The notes beneath the pieces are model-generated. The model saw only the letters and a list, made by a program, of their open reading frames with translations. It ran no database searches and was not told the origin of the DNA. A stretch of 64,000 nt of DNA, taken from NCBI RefSeq assembly GCF_000469155.1, contig NZ_AWXE01000004.1:62001-126000 (forward strand), read 5' to 3'. Positions within the stretch are counted from its first letter, which is position 1, and every line of letters begins with the position of its first letter. Both the position numbers and the translations under genes were made by a program. Of this stretch, positions 28,264 to 37,552 are shown in pieces. This DNA comes from Candidatus Micropelagos thuwalensis. Its GTDB lineage: Bacteria; Pseudomonadota; Alphaproteobacteria; RS24.

Positions 28264-28397
28264 CTGATTAGGAGATGACCTGCTGAAATTGATAGTAATG
28301 ACGTTCTCAAACAAATAAAGGATAGCGCAAAGCCTTTGGTAGGCACATGGGCAATACCGTTGAAATGCGCAGATATATTTGTATTTATGAACATCAT
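28257..28397 (-). CDS. putative leuA leader peptide
   Basis: 46-codon ORF from tandem ATGs (28397) ending in TGA inside the leuA hairpin. Its last 17 residues hold five leucines with mixed codons (TTG, TTA, CTA, CTC, CTA), finishing LLSISAGHLLISP. Leucine runs directly before a hairpin upstream of leuA are the signature of attenuation leaders. The true start could be nearer (an in-frame GTG or TTG), and no strong SD is seen. Confidence 0.45.
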   Translation of the reverse strand: MMFINTNISAHFNGIAHVPTKGFALSFICLRTSLLSISAGHLLISP

Positions 28398-28484
28398 AAA
28401 AAACCAATTCAGATAAACTGACCAAAATATTGTTTATACATGGAAAATAAGGATTGCAAGCAACTTTATTTACTCCCAAGTTTT

Positions 28485-29420
28485 TTATGAACCCGTATTC
28501 CCAGAAAGTACCGGTCGCAAAGACCTAACCCGTGAAATGATAAAATCCATGACCGTTCGGACATGAGGAAACTGAGCCAAATCACGCCGCGCCAACAACC
28601 AGAGTTCCAAAGATCCAACCATCTCGGGGCCCGCAACTTTCTGCAATTCTGGTTCAGCATCCGCCATGATGCAGGGCAAGGCTGAAAACCCCATATTTTC
28701 TTTGACCATTTGCAGTCTGGCTCTGTCCCCTGCGGCGCGCGTCACGAGTTTCATAGATTTCTCAACACGGGATAAAAACCAAACAGGGCCAGTTGGCATG
28801 GCATCTTCATCAAAACCGATGAGTGGTTCATCTGCTAACTTCTCTGGACTCGTAATTTCAACACCATCATTAAACGATGCAGCGCGATCTTGGTGTGCAT
28901 AAAGGCCAAAAGCTAAATCCCCGAGTTTGCGAACCAACATATCTCCTTGCGTTGGTCGCGCCATACGGATAGCCAAGTCAACATCCCTCAACACTGGATT
29001 CTGAACAGAAATACCTTGAAGCTGGGATATTTCACCTAATAAGTTTAACTCAATATCTGGATATTTATCGGCAAATTCACACATCCCGCCCGCCAATACG
29101 GTGCCTGTGATAGTCTCAGGCGCACTGACCTTTACTCGTCCCTTAGCACCGGCATGGGCCGCCTGAAAATCACGCTGAAGGCTAGATAGTCGCTGATCTA
29201 CGGGCAGTAACAACTCCTGCAAAACCAGACCTTCTTTTGTCAGGTGATAACCAGAGCGCGTACGGTCAAAAAGGCGCGCTGACAGTGCATCTTCAAGGCT
29301 TGCAATGCGGCGCAATACCGTCGTTGTATTGACGGTTAAGTCGCGCGCGGCAGCCGATAGCGTACCATTGGAGGCCACAGAAAGAAAAAACCTTAAATCA
29401 TCCCAATCAAGTCTTCGCAT
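28485..29420 (-). CDS. LysR family transcriptional regulator
   Basis: 311 residues. N-terminal winged HTH (LDWDDLRFFLSVASNGTLSAAARDL, TVLRRIASLEDALSARLFDR, about 3-62), then a periplasmic-binding-like effector domain (from about 92, GRVKVSAPETITGTVLAGGM). Target unknown; it lies between ilvC and leuA on the same strand, so a role in branched-chain amino acid control is possible but unproven, and LysR regulators more often sit divergent to their targets. Confidence 0.9.
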   Translation of the reverse strand: MRRLDWDDLRFFLSVASNGTLSAAARDLTVNTTTVLRRIASLEDALSARLFDRTRSGYHLTKEGLVLQELLLPVDQRLSSLQRDFQAAHAGAKGRVKVSAPETITGTVLAGGMCEFADKYPDIELNLLGEISQLQGISVQNPVLRDVDLAIRMARPTQGDMLVRKLGDLAFGLYAHQDRAASFNDGVEITSPEKLADEPLIGFDEDAMPTGPVWFLSRVEKSMKLVTRAAGDRARLQMVKENMGFSALPCIMADAEPELQKVAGPEMVGSLELWLLARRDLAQFPHVRTVMDFIISRVRSLRPVLSGNTGS

Positions 29421-29484
29421 AATTGCAAGATAACAAGTTTATTTATGCAAAACTACAATTATGCAATGCAATATTTGCGCAAAC

Positions 29485-29512
29485 AAAAAAGGCCGCAAAA
29501 TTGCTGCCTTTT
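29485..29512 (-). terminator. terminator after ilvC
   Basis: On the minus strand AAAAGGCAGCAA-TTTT-GCGGCCTTTTTT: an AAGGC/GCCTT outer stem with an inner GC pairing and a T6 tail, about 50 nt after the ilvC stop. Confidence 0.8.
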
Positions 29513-29563
29513 CCGAAAATAGTGTAAATCAGGCCTAAAATAGCCTGATTTTGGCGAAATAAC

Positions 29564-30574
29564 TTAGTTTTTGGTTTGATCAACCAATTTATTAGACGAA
29601 ATCCATGGCATTTTTTCACGCAAATTAGCGCCAACTTCTTCAATTGGGTGTGCTGCCATATCCTCACGGAACTTCTTGATTTCTTCCTGACCACCCTGCA
29701 TCCAACGATTGGTGAACTTGCCTGACTGAATATCCTCCAAAATAAGCTTCATTTCAGCTTTGGTGTCAGACGTCACAACACGCGGGCCGGAAACATATTC
29801 ACCAAACTCAGCCGTGTTTGAAATAGAGTAATTCATATTAGCGATGCCACCTTCATAAATCAGGTCAACAATGAGCTTGACCTCGTGGAGACATTCAAAA
29901 TAAGCCATTTCAGGCGGATAACCTGCCTCAACAAGCGTTTCATAACCGGCTTTAATCAGTTCGACGACACCACCGCAGAGAACCGCTTGCTCACCAAAGA
30001 GATCCGTTTCGCACTCATCTCTGAAATTGGTTTCAATAATTCCTGAGCGACCACCACCCAGCCCACAGGCATAAGACATAGCAATATCACGCGCTGTACC
30101 AGAAGCATCCTGTTGCACAGCGACCAGACATGGTACGCCGCCACCCCGCAGATACTCGCCACGCACCGTGTGACCCGGACCTTTTGGCGCAACCATGAGA
30201 ACATCAAGATCAGCACGCGGCTCAATCAGGTTAAAGTGAATGGACAGTCCATGAGCAAACATTAAAGCCGCACCCTCACGGATATTGTTGGCGATATGCG
30301 TATTATAAATATCTTTTTGCAGTTCATCTGGAGTCAGAATCATGACGATATCAGCCCAGGCTGCTGCGTCAGCGATTGATTTCACCTCAATACCCTCGGC
30401 CTGTGCTTTAGCAACGGAAGACGAATCAGGCCGTAATCCAACACAAATCTCAGCAACACCACTATCCCGCAAGTTTAGTGTATGTGCATGGCCCTGAGAG
30501 CCATAACCGATAACGGCAATCTTTTTGGATTTAATAAGGTCTGTGTCCGCATCGCGGTCATATAGCATATCCAT
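29564..30574 (-). CDS. ilvC: ketol-acid reductoisomerase
   Basis: 336 residues, class I length. Rossmann motif [17 protein letters not shown] (about 23-39), conserved [10 protein letters not shown] (about 130), and the C-terminal knotted domain with [12 protein letters not shown] (metal-binding Asp and Glu) and [11 protein letters not shown]. Second step of valine and isoleucine synthesis. Follows ilvN by 82 nt. Confidence 0.98.
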   Translation of the reverse strand: MDMLYDRDADTDLIKSKKIAVIGYGSQGHAHTLNLRDSGVAEICVGLRPDSSSVAKAQAEGIEVKSIADAAAWADIVMILTPDELQKDIYNTHIANNIREGAALMFAHGLSIHFNLIEPRADLDVLMVAPKGPGHTVRGEYLRGGGVPCLVAVQQDASGTARDIAMSYACGLGGGRSGIIETNFRDECETDLFGEQAVLCGGVVELIKAGYETLVEAGYPPEMAYFECLHEVKLIVDLIYEGGIANMNYSISNTAEFGEYVSGPRVVTSDTKAEMKLILEDIQSGKFTNRWMQGGQEEIKKFREDMAAHPIEEVGANLREKMPWISSNKLVDQTKN

Positions 30575-30656
30575 TTTTGTCTCCTCGTCTGGTCTTTATA
30601 TTTTCAGTAGATTTATAGGTAATTATCTGAATTTGAAAGCTAATGATGTAAAGCTT

Positions 30657-31169
30657 TTACATTGCTTCCGGCCCACGAGCAATCGCCGCAATGCCAGTTC
30701 TTGAAACTTCTTTTAGACCCAAAGGACGCATGAGATGAACAAATGCATCAATTTTAGATTTTGCGCCAGTCAGTTCAAACACAAATGATTCATGCGTGGT
30801 ATCTACAACGCGCGCCCTGAAGCTTTCAGACACGCGCAGGGCCTCAACCCTTTTTTCTCCGATACCCGCAACTTTAACAAGCGCCATTTCTCGCTCTATT
30901 GCTTCAGCCTCAACGGTTAAATCCGTGACGCGGCTGACCGGCACAATGCGACTTAGCTGAGCTTTAATTTGTTCAATCACCATAGGCGAACCACTGGTCA
31001 CAATTGTGATGCGCGACATGTGCGCTTCGCCGTCAACTTCGGCAACGGTCAGGCTTTCAATATTATAGCCGCGTCCTGAGAACAAGCCGATGACTCGCGC
31101 CAACACCCCGGCAGCATTTTCCACCAAAACTGAAAGCGTGTGCGCTTCAATAGATTGATCATTCATCAT
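30657..31169 (-). CDS. ilvN: acetolactate synthase small (regulatory) subunit
   Basis: 170 residues. N-terminal ACT domain (HTLSVLVENAAGVLARVIGLFSGRGYNIESL, about 10-40, the valine-binding region) and the ALS_ss_C domain (ELTGAKSKIDAFVHLMRPLGLKEVSRTG). Confers valine feedback on IlvB. Its start overlaps the large-subunit stop by 4 nt. Often also named ilvH. Confidence 0.96.
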   Translation of the reverse strand: MMNDQSIEAHTLSVLVENAAGVLARVIGLFSGRGYNIESLTVAEVDGEAHMSRITIVTSGSPMVIEQIKAQLSRIVPVSRVTDLTVEAEAIEREMALVKVAGIGEKRVEALRVSESFRARVVDTTHESFVFELTGAKSKIDAFVHLMRPLGLKEVSRTGIAAIARGPEAM

Positions 31170-32932
31170 ACGAGTGCCTTGCCCTCTTCGGAAACCTCAA
31201 CATCTGCTGGCTCTCCGGCGAGTATCATTTCATTATGCGCTTTACCTGACGGGATCATCGGGAAGCAATTTTCATCTTTAGAAACAACACAATCAAAAAT
31301 AACTGGACCCGGCGTATTAATCATTTGCGTAATCGCCTCATCCAGCTCACCGGGGTTGGTCGCCCGTATCCCAGTCGCACCATACGCTTCAGCAAGCTTT
31401 ACAAAATCGGGCAACGCCGCGGAATAGCTGTGCGAATAACGTCCGCCATGCAACAACTCCTGCCACTGACGCACCATGCCCATATATTCATTATTCAAAA
31501 TAAATATTTTAACCGGCAAATTATATTGAACCGCAGTCGACATTTCCTGCATATTCATAAGGACGGAGGCCTCGCCAGCAATATCGATAACCAACGCTTC
31601 TGGATGTGCAATTTGAGTCCCAATGGCTGCTGGCAAGCCATAGCCCATTGTTCCCAGCCCCCCCGAAGTCATCCAGCGGTTAGGCTCTTCAAAATGGAAA
31701 TGCTGGGCCGCCCACATTTGATGCTGCCCCACTTCCGTAGAAATATAAACATCTTTGCCTTTGGAAAGCTCATAGAGCCTCTGAACGGCATATTGCGGCT
31801 TGATGATGGTGTCACTTTTTTCAAAGCCGAGAGAGTTAACCTTTCGCCAGCCGTCAATTTCTTGCCACCAATCTGCAATCGCTTTTTTATCTGGGGAACA
31901 GGCCGTTTCCTTCCAGATACGGATCATATCTTCCAAAACATGGGCGACATCACCGACAATCGGTACATCAACGTGAACGGTTTTATTGATGGATGACGGG
32001 TCGATATCGACATGAATTTTTTTCGAATTTGGTGAAAATGCATCAAGCCGACCCGTAATCCGGTCATCAAAGCGTGCACCAATATTAATCATGACATCAC
32101 AATCATGCATCGCCATATTCGCTTCATAAGTGCCATGCATGCCGAGCATGCCGAGCCATTGGTCGTCACTGGCAGGAAACGCTCCCAGCCCCATAAGCGT
32201 TGAAGTAATTGGATAGCCCGTGAGACCAACAAACTCTCGCAATAATTTACTAGCCACTGGGCCGGCATTGATCACACCGCCACCGGTGTAAAAAACTGGC
32301 TTTTTAGCAGAAGCAATTAGTTCTGCGGCTTCACGAATACCATTCAAATCGCCTTTTTTGGGCGGTTGATAGCTGACCTTGGAGACTTTCTCGGGTGACA
32401 TATAAGCCCCGGGCGCAAATTGGATGTCTTTCGGAATATCAATCACAACAGGGCCAGGCCGACCGGAAGTTGCGATATAAAATGCCTCATGCATGATTTC
32501 CGCAAGTTCATCAACTGATTTAACGAGGTAATTATGTTTTGTGCATGGACGTGTGATACCCACAGTATCACACTCCTGAAACGCATCTGAACCGATAAGG
32601 TGTGTTGGCACTTGTCCGGTAATACAAACCAGTGGAATTGAGTCCATGAGTGCATCGGTTAAACCAGTAACCGCATTTGTCGCGCCCGGGCCAGATGTTA
32701 CCAATAAAACACCACATTTTCCCGCAGAGCGTGCATAGCCTTCGGCAGCATGAGCCGCTCCTTGCTCATGACGAACAAGAATGTGATGCAACCAGTCCTG
32801 CTTGAAAATTTCATCATATATCGGCAGAACAGCACCACCAGGATACCCAAAAATATGCTCTACACCCTGATCTTTTAGGGCTTTGATAACAATTTCTGCA
32901 CCAGTCATCTGATCAGTCTTTTGATCACTCAT
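31166..32932 (-). CDS. ilvB: acetolactate synthase large (catalytic) subunit
   Basis: About 588 residues. ThDP enzyme: N-terminal domain with GYPGGAVLPIYDEI and the catalytic Glu in RHEQGAAHAAEGYAR (about 56), middle domain with GMHGTYEANMAMHDCD, C-terminal ThDP domain (GGLGTMGYGLPAAIG, then DIAGEASVLMNMQE, in which Glu-Ala replaces the usual Gly-Asp-like variant positions). Start taken at 32932 (MSDQKTD), preceded by GGTAAGAG; ATG 32944 is also possible. Also annotated ilvI in some genomes. Confidence 0.96.
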   Translation of the reverse strand: MSDQKTDQMTGAEIVIKALKDQGVEHIFGYPGGAVLPIYDEIFKQDWLHHILVRHEQGAAHAAEGYARSAGKCGVLLVTSGPGATNAVTGLTDALMDSIPLVCITGQVPTHLIGSDAFQECDTVGITRPCTKHNYLVKSVDELAEIMHEAFYIATSGRPGPVVIDIPKDIQFAPGAYMSPEKVSKVSYQPPKKGDLNGIREAAELIASAKKPVFYTGGGVINAGPVASKLLREFVGLTGYPITSTLMGLGAFPASDDQWLGMLGMHGTYEANMAMHDCDVMINIGARFDDRITGRLDAFSPNSKKIHVDIDPSSINKTVHVDVPIVGDVAHVLEDMIRIWKETACSPDKKAIADWWQEIDGWRKVNSLGFEKSDTIIKPQYAVQRLYELSKGKDVYISTEVGQHQMWAAQHFHFEEPNRWMTSGGLGTMGYGLPAAIGTQIAHPEALVIDIAGEASVLMNMQEMSTAVQYNLPVKIFILNNEYMGMVRQWQELLHGGRYSHSYSAALPDFVKLAEAYGATGIRATNPGELDEAITQMINTPGPVIFDCVVSKDENCFPMIPSGKAHNEMILAGEPADVEVSEEGKALV

Positions 32933-32991
32933 TCTCTTACCCATCTTTCAGCTTTAAGTCTGGTAATTTCTGGGGGAAACTATGCAAGATT

Positions 32992-33996
32992 TTAGTCTAG
33001 GTCAAGCATTTTTATAATATTCGATAAGAAAATTGATGTATTATTGTAATATTCTTGCTCATAAACACTATTCCACGAAATCATCTGATTCCTAAACCAC
33101 GTCATTTGCCTTTTGGCATACCGCCGGGTTGCTTGTTGCGCCGCAGATTGAGCTTCCTCATGGCTTATCTCATTATTCCCAAGCGCGAGCAACTCTTTTA
33201 GTCCTAGAGCTTTCATTGCGGGCTGTGTGTCCGAAAGCCCCAAATCTGCCATTTTAGAAGCCTCTTCCAACGCCCCCCCAGCTATCATGGCCTCAAATCG
33301 TCTGTCACATCTGGCATAAAGCCATTCGCGAGACGGCATGAGTAAAATCTTCAACATTGAAGCTTTAATCGGCGGGGTAACGGGGTCACTTTGCCAATCC
33401 GATAGGCTTCTGCCGGTCGCTTCATAGACTTCTAAAGCTCTTAAAACACGCTGGGGGTCAGTAGCCTCAAGGCGCTGATAAGCCTGCGGGTCAATTTCCT
33501 TCAGGGCAGCATGACAAGCTTGCGTCCCCTCTGCCTCATGCCGCGCACGTATAGCCTTTCGAATATCATCAGGAATATCAGGAATATCAGCAATTCCCTC
33601 AGTCAGACATTTGAAATATAGCCCCGTACCGCCAACTAAAATTGGTATCTGCCCAACTTCTTTCACATTGGCAATAGCCGCCTGCGCCTCAGATAACCAA
33701 CGCCCAACATTATATTCATCTCTGGCTGAGACATGCCCATATAATTCATGAGGACATTGTTCTACTTCTTCCCTTGTTGGTCGGGCAGTCAGCACTTGCA
33801 TCTCTTGGTAGACCTGCATTGAGTCGGCATTAATGATACAGGCTTGCCTGCCCGTACGCGCAATCTCAGAACAAATAGCAAGTGCAAGAGAAGACTTGCC
33901 GCTGGCGGTTGCACCTGCAATAAGAATAATCTCGGCGCGGTTTTGATCCGCATGAGCCGATAATACATCTGGTGACGAAGTGACGGACAGATTCAT
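32992..33996 (-). CDS. miaA: tRNA dimethylallyltransferase
   Basis: About 334 residues. P-loop GATASGKSSLALA (about 28-40), NADSMQVYQEMQVLTARPT, the HELYGHVSARDEYNVGRW motif, and ILVGGTGLYFKCL; C-terminal RRYAKRQMTWFRNQ. Prenylates A37 of tRNAs reading UNN codons. The ATG at 33996 overlaps, on the other strand, the ATG of serB at 33995 (CATG), so the two genes diverge with no space between starts. A TTG at 34002 is a less likely start. Confidence 0.95.
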   Translation of the reverse strand: MNLSVTSSPDVLSAHADQNRAEIILIAGATASGKSSLALAICSEIARTGRQACIINADSMQVYQEMQVLTARPTREEVEQCPHELYGHVSARDEYNVGRWLSEAQAAIANVKEVGQIPILVGGTGLYFKCLTEGIADIPDIPDDIRKAIRARHEAEGTQACHAALKEIDPQAYQRLEATDPQRVLRALEVYEATGRSLSDWQSDPVTPPIKASMLKILLMPSREWLYARCDRRFEAMIAGGALEEASKMADLGLSDTQPAMKALGLKELLALGNNEISHEEAQSAAQQATRRYAKRQMTWFRNQMISWNSVYEQEYYNNTSIFLSNIIKMLDLD

Positions 33997-34903
33997 GAAC
34001 AAGAAACCCTATTATCTGGTTTTAACATGTAACCCAGCATCCCCCGTTTTAACAAATGAATTGGTGGCGCGCATCTCACTTCATCTGGGAGAGCAAGAGG
34101 AAACAGTGACCTGTCTAAATGAGGGGGTTGCTTATGAGATACCTCTCAACATCTCCACCTCAGAGTTCGAAAATAAAATTACCGCTTTAAGAGAAAACTT
34201 TTCTGACCTGCCTGTCGATTTCAACTTGGTATCATCTGAGGGGCGCAGAAAAAAACTCCTTATCGCCGATATGGAAAGCACGATTATCGAACAGGAGTGC
34301 CTCGACGAGTTGGCAGACAGGCTTAATCTCCGTAATAAAATCTCTGACATTACAAGTCGTGCTATGCGGGGTGAGATAGACTTCGAGCCTGCCTTGAGAG
34401 AACGTGTCTCCCTGCTCGCTGGTCTTCCGGCAACGAGTTTACAGGACGTCCATGATGATTTGACTCTCATGCCCGGGGCGGCAACACTTCTGGCAACGCT
34501 GAAGCAGAATAATGTTTTTTGTGGACTGGTCTCGGGCGGGTTTTCGTTTTTTGCAGATAAGATCGCAGCTCAGTTAAATTTTGATGCCTGCCATTGCAAT
34601 CAGCTTGAGATAGAAGCGGATCACTTAACCGGCAAGGTTATCGATCCTATTCTCGGCAGAGAAGCCAAGGCAGCACGTTTGCAAAGCTGGTGTGATGAAA
34701 AAAATCTGCCCGCCGCTGAAACCCTTGCCGTCGGGGACGGGTCAAATGACCTTGATATGCTCAAACTTTCGGGTATGGGTGTCGCTTTCCGAGCAAAGCC
34801 ACTGGTGGCAGATGCCGCCGATTTCAGCATTGTTCATGGCGACCTGACAGCCCTGCTTTATCTCCAGGGCTATCAGGCTGAAGAAATCCAGTTTAAATCT
34901 TAA
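33995..34903 (+). CDS. serB: phosphoserine phosphatase
   Basis: 302 residues. ACT-like N-terminal part, then the HAD phosphatase core: DMESTIIEQECLDELAD (nucleophile Asp, about residue 92), SGGFSFFADKIA (motif II Ser), and AVGDGSNDLDMLKLSGMGVAF (motifs III-IV). Last step of serine synthesis. ATG 33995 gives MNKKPYYLVL; a GTG at 33980 with GGTGA upstream is also plausible and would lengthen it by five residues. Converges on degP with an 11-nt overlap of the 3' ends. Confidence 0.95.
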   Translation: MNKKPYYLVLTCNPASPVLTNELVARISLHLGEQEETVTCLNEGVAYEIPLNISTSEFENKITALRENFSDLPVDFNLVSSEGRRKKLLIADMESTIIEQECLDELADRLNLRNKISDITSRAMRGEIDFEPALRERVSLLAGLPATSLQDVHDDLTLMPGAATLLATLKQNNVFCGLVSGGFSFFADKIAAQLNFDACHCNQLEIEADHLTGKVIDPILGREAKAARLQSWCDEKNLPAAETLAVGDGSNDLDMLKLSGMGVAFRAKPLVADAADFSIVHGDLTALLYLQGYQAEEIQFKS

Positions 34904-36335
34904 TGGCGACAAACCGCAAACCTTGCGGAGTGTGCATCAACACCAGAATCGACTTTTTACCTGCTTTTTTGGCTTTATTGACCAAATCCTCAACATCCTG
35001 GGGCTTGGCGACACTCGTTTGATCCACCTCAACAATAATATCGCCAGACTTTACACCGCTTTCTGATGCTGAGCTATCCGCATCAACTTGAGCAATCAAC
35101 ACACCTTCCTTGTCATCATCCAGACCAGCACGCGCGCGTGTCTTAGCATCAAGCGTTTCTAGCGTTAGCCCAAGAAGTTTTAATCCCGGTTGATTGGTTT
35201 GCTTTTTCGGATTGGCTGGTTGAGTCTCGGCAAGTTGATTACTTTCTTCAAGTCGCCCTACCTTTACCTTAAGTGTCACAACCTTTCCACGTCTTTGAAC
35301 TTTAACCTGCACAGCCTTATCAATCGGTGTTTCTGCCACAATACGCGGTAAGTCCCTCATTTCGGCGACTTCTTTACCGTCAAATGACAGAATAACATCG
35401 CCCTGCTTCATACCTGCCTCATCAGCTGGGCCGCCGGGAATAATTTCTGAAACAAGCGCGCCTTTTGGCTTTGAAAGGCCAAGGCTTTCCGCAAGGTCTT
35501 CTGTAATGCGCTGAATACGCACACCAAGCCAGCCACGCCGTGTTTCACCATATTCACGTAATTGCGTAATTACGATTTGCGCCATATCTGCAGGAATGGA
35601 AAAGCCAATACCAACTGACCCGCCCGTGGGTGAAATAATCGCCGTGTTGACGCCAATAACCTCACCATCCAGATTAAAAAGCGGGCCACCTGAATTACCT
35701 TTATTGATTGCAGCGTCAGTCTGAATATAGCTGTCATAGGGGCCGGAATTGATGTCTCTATTAATCGCTGAAATAACACCAACAGAAAGCGACCCACCGA
35801 GGCCGAAAGGATTGCCAATGGCAATAACCCAGTCTCCCACACGAGCTTTGGTGTTATCACCAAATTTTACAAAGGGCAGCTTTTTGTCTGTAATGACTTT
35901 TAACACCGCCAGATCAGTCTTCGGATCGCGCCCGAGCAACTCAGCTTTGAATTTCTCACCATTTGAAAAATTAACAATAATCTCCTCGGCATTTTCAACC
36001 ACATGATTATTAGTGATAACAATGCCTGACGGATCAATAACAAAGCCAGACCCAAGAGAAGAGACACGACGTTTTTTCGACGGCTCTTTTTCATCACGTT
36101 CCATAAATTCTTCAAAAAAATCCTCGAAAGGGGACATTTGTATCCCAGGAGGGTTTTGAACCGTCGTGCTAATGGAGATATTCACCACTGCAGGCATTAA
36201 ATCTTCGACAATATCGGCGAAACTTTGCGGCATATTTTGCGCGGCAGCGACATGGGCGAAGGCGACAATCGCCAACAGACCAAAACCGAACAAACGAACC
36301 ATATTTTTAAAGCGGGAAGATATATTTCGTCTCAT
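34893..36335 (-). CDS. degP: Do-family periplasmic serine protease DegP/HtrA
   Basis: 480 residues. Signal peptide (about 12-32, LFGFGLLAIVAFAHVAAAQ), trypsin-like domain with the triad His in ITNNHVVENAE (about 113), Asp in TDLAVLKV (about 143) and Ser in INKGNSGGPLF (about 219), then two PDZ domains (from about 270 and 380). The Q-linker between PDZ domains is Lys/Pro-rich. Periplasmic quality control. Follows DUF2065 and the hflKC genes, the standard alphaproteobacterial order. Confidence 0.96.
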   Translation of the reverse strand: MRRNISSRFKNMVRLFGFGLLAIVAFAHVAAAQNMPQSFADIVEDLMPAVVNISISTTVQNPPGIQMSPFEDFFEEFMERDEKEPSKKRRVSSLGSGFVIDPSGIVITNNHVVENAEEIIVNFSNGEKFKAELLGRDPKTDLAVLKVITDKKLPFVKFGDNTKARVGDWVIAIGNPFGLGGSLSVGVISAINRDINSGPYDSYIQTDAAINKGNSGGPLFNLDGEVIGVNTAIISPTGGSVGIGFSIPADMAQIVITQLREYGETRRGWLGVRIQRITEDLAESLGLSKPKGALVSEIIPGGPADEAGMKQGDVILSFDGKEVAEMRDLPRIVAETPIDKAVQVKVQRRGKVVTLKVKVGRLEESNQLAETQPANPKKQTNQPGLKLLGLTLETLDAKTRARAGLDDDKEGVLIAQVDADSSASESGVKSGDIIVEVDQTSVAKPQDVEDLVNKAKKAGKKSILVLMHTPQGLRFVAIKI

Positions 36336-36338
36336 AAG

Positions 36339-36527
36339 TTACCTCATACCAGAGAGCCAAACTAAAACAACGCCCAATGTCATCGCCCCAAGTCCAAAAT
36401 ATCTAAGTTTTTCTGTTTCAATGTCTTTTAATTGCATAAGGAGATTTTTAAAAGCCGAAGGAAACAGGGCATATATGGCTCCCTCAAAAGCCAGAATGAT
36501 ACCCAGAATGAATATAATTATTTTCAT
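36339..36527 (-). CDS. DUF2065 family small membrane protein
   Basis: 62 residues, two membrane segments (IIIFILGIILAFEGAIYALFP and YFGLGAMTLGVVLVWLSG) around an amphipathic loop. Size and location between hflC and degP match DUF2065 (YjeT-like). Function unknown. Start overlaps the hflC stop by 4 nt; stop is 3 nt before degP. Confidence 0.9.
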   Translation of the reverse strand: MKIIIFILGIILAFEGAIYALFPSAFKNLLMQLKDIETEKLRYFGLGAMTLGVVLVWLSGMR

Positions 36528-37552
36528 TTCTCATCTTTTACAGCTTCACTATCGGTATTCTCCAGTCCAATATTTGTCACAAGATCATAGCAAAGAGCCT
36601 CTTGTAGTGACTTTTTAGACTTCACGATAGAGGCAACATCAACACGGCTCTTTTTAACAGTGCTGTTAGCTACCCGTTTATTAAAAACCGTATCCGGTGC
36701 ATTTAAATATTTGAAGAATGCACTGTCGGGGGAAAGAACAAGTGTCGTGCCTTCATCTTCTAGTGCGGTTTCATATGATTGCATAGACCTGTAAAAAGCG
36801 AAAAAATCAGGGTCTTGACCATAGGCCGCAGCAAAAATTCTATTTCGGCAGCTATCACCTTGACCACGAATAATCTCGGAATCACGTTGCGCTTTTGCCG
36901 TTAGAACTGTGACATCTTTATCTGCCTGCGCGCGAATGCCTCTTGATACTTCCTGACCTTTGGCGCGGAATTCGGCAGCTTCTTGCTCCCTTTCCGTCTG
37001 CATCCGTCGGTAAATCGCCTGACTATTGGCTTCAGGCAAGTCAGCACGACGAATACGAACATCAACAATTTCAATGCCAAAATCATTTGCCTGCTCATTA
37101 ACCAGTTCACGGATCTTCGACATCAATTCATCCCGTCTTGTGCGGACAATATCCTCAAACGGAGCCTCACCAACAACAGAACGCATGGAGGAGGACACAA
37201 TCGCCGCCAACCGCGAATTCGCCCGACGGCTGTCACGTAAAGAAGTGAAAAACTGGAGCGGATCTTTAATTCTGTAACGCGTAAAAGCATCCACAACGAG
37301 ACGTTTTTGGTCTGCGGCAATAAGCTCTTCAGTCGGGCTATCGAGGTCCAAAATGCGCTTATCAATATAAATAATGTTTTGCACAAACGGCATTTTAAAA
37401 TTAAGCCCGGGCTTATCAATCACCCGTCTTGGATCACCAAATTGCAGAACAAGTGCCTGTTGGGTCTGGTGAACAGTGAAAAGGGTTGCCGACGCCAGAA
37501 ATCCGAGCACGGCGATAATGATAAGAGCAATAACAAGTTTTGGCTGAGACAT
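36524..37552 (-). CDS. hflC: FtsH protease modulator HflC
   Basis: 342 residues. N-terminal membrane anchor (VIALIIIAVLGFLASATLF), SPFH/band-7 domain (QALVLQFGDPRRVIDKPGLNFKMPF) and the helical stalk rich in charged residues (QTEREQEAAEFRAKGQEV). A rather long C-terminal tail (NTVFNKRVANSTVKKSRVDVAS) extends past the usual family end. Forms the HflKC cage around FtsH. Overlaps hflK by one base. Confidence 0.95.
   Translation of the reverse strand: MSQPKLVIALIIIAVLGFLASATLFTVHQTQQALVLQFGDPRRVIDKPGLNFKMPFVQNIIYIDKRILDLDSPTEELIAADQKRLVVDAFTRYRIKDPLQFFTSLRDSRRANSRLAAIVSSSMRSVVGEAPFEDIVRTRRDELMSKIRELVNEQANDFGIEIVDVRIRRADLPEANSQAIYRRMQTEREQEAAEFRAKGQEVSRGIRAQADKDVTVLTAKAQRDSEIIRGQGDSCRNRIFAAAYGQDPDFFAFYRSMQSYETALEDEGTTLVLSPDSAFFKYLNAPDTVFNKRVANSTVKKSRVDVASIVKSKKSLQEALCYDLVTNIGLENTDSEAVKDEK

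Noticed and set aside
31325-31996. 223-residue plus-strand ORF
   Set aside because: Antisense to ilvB with no RBS or recognisable domain; a shadow frame.
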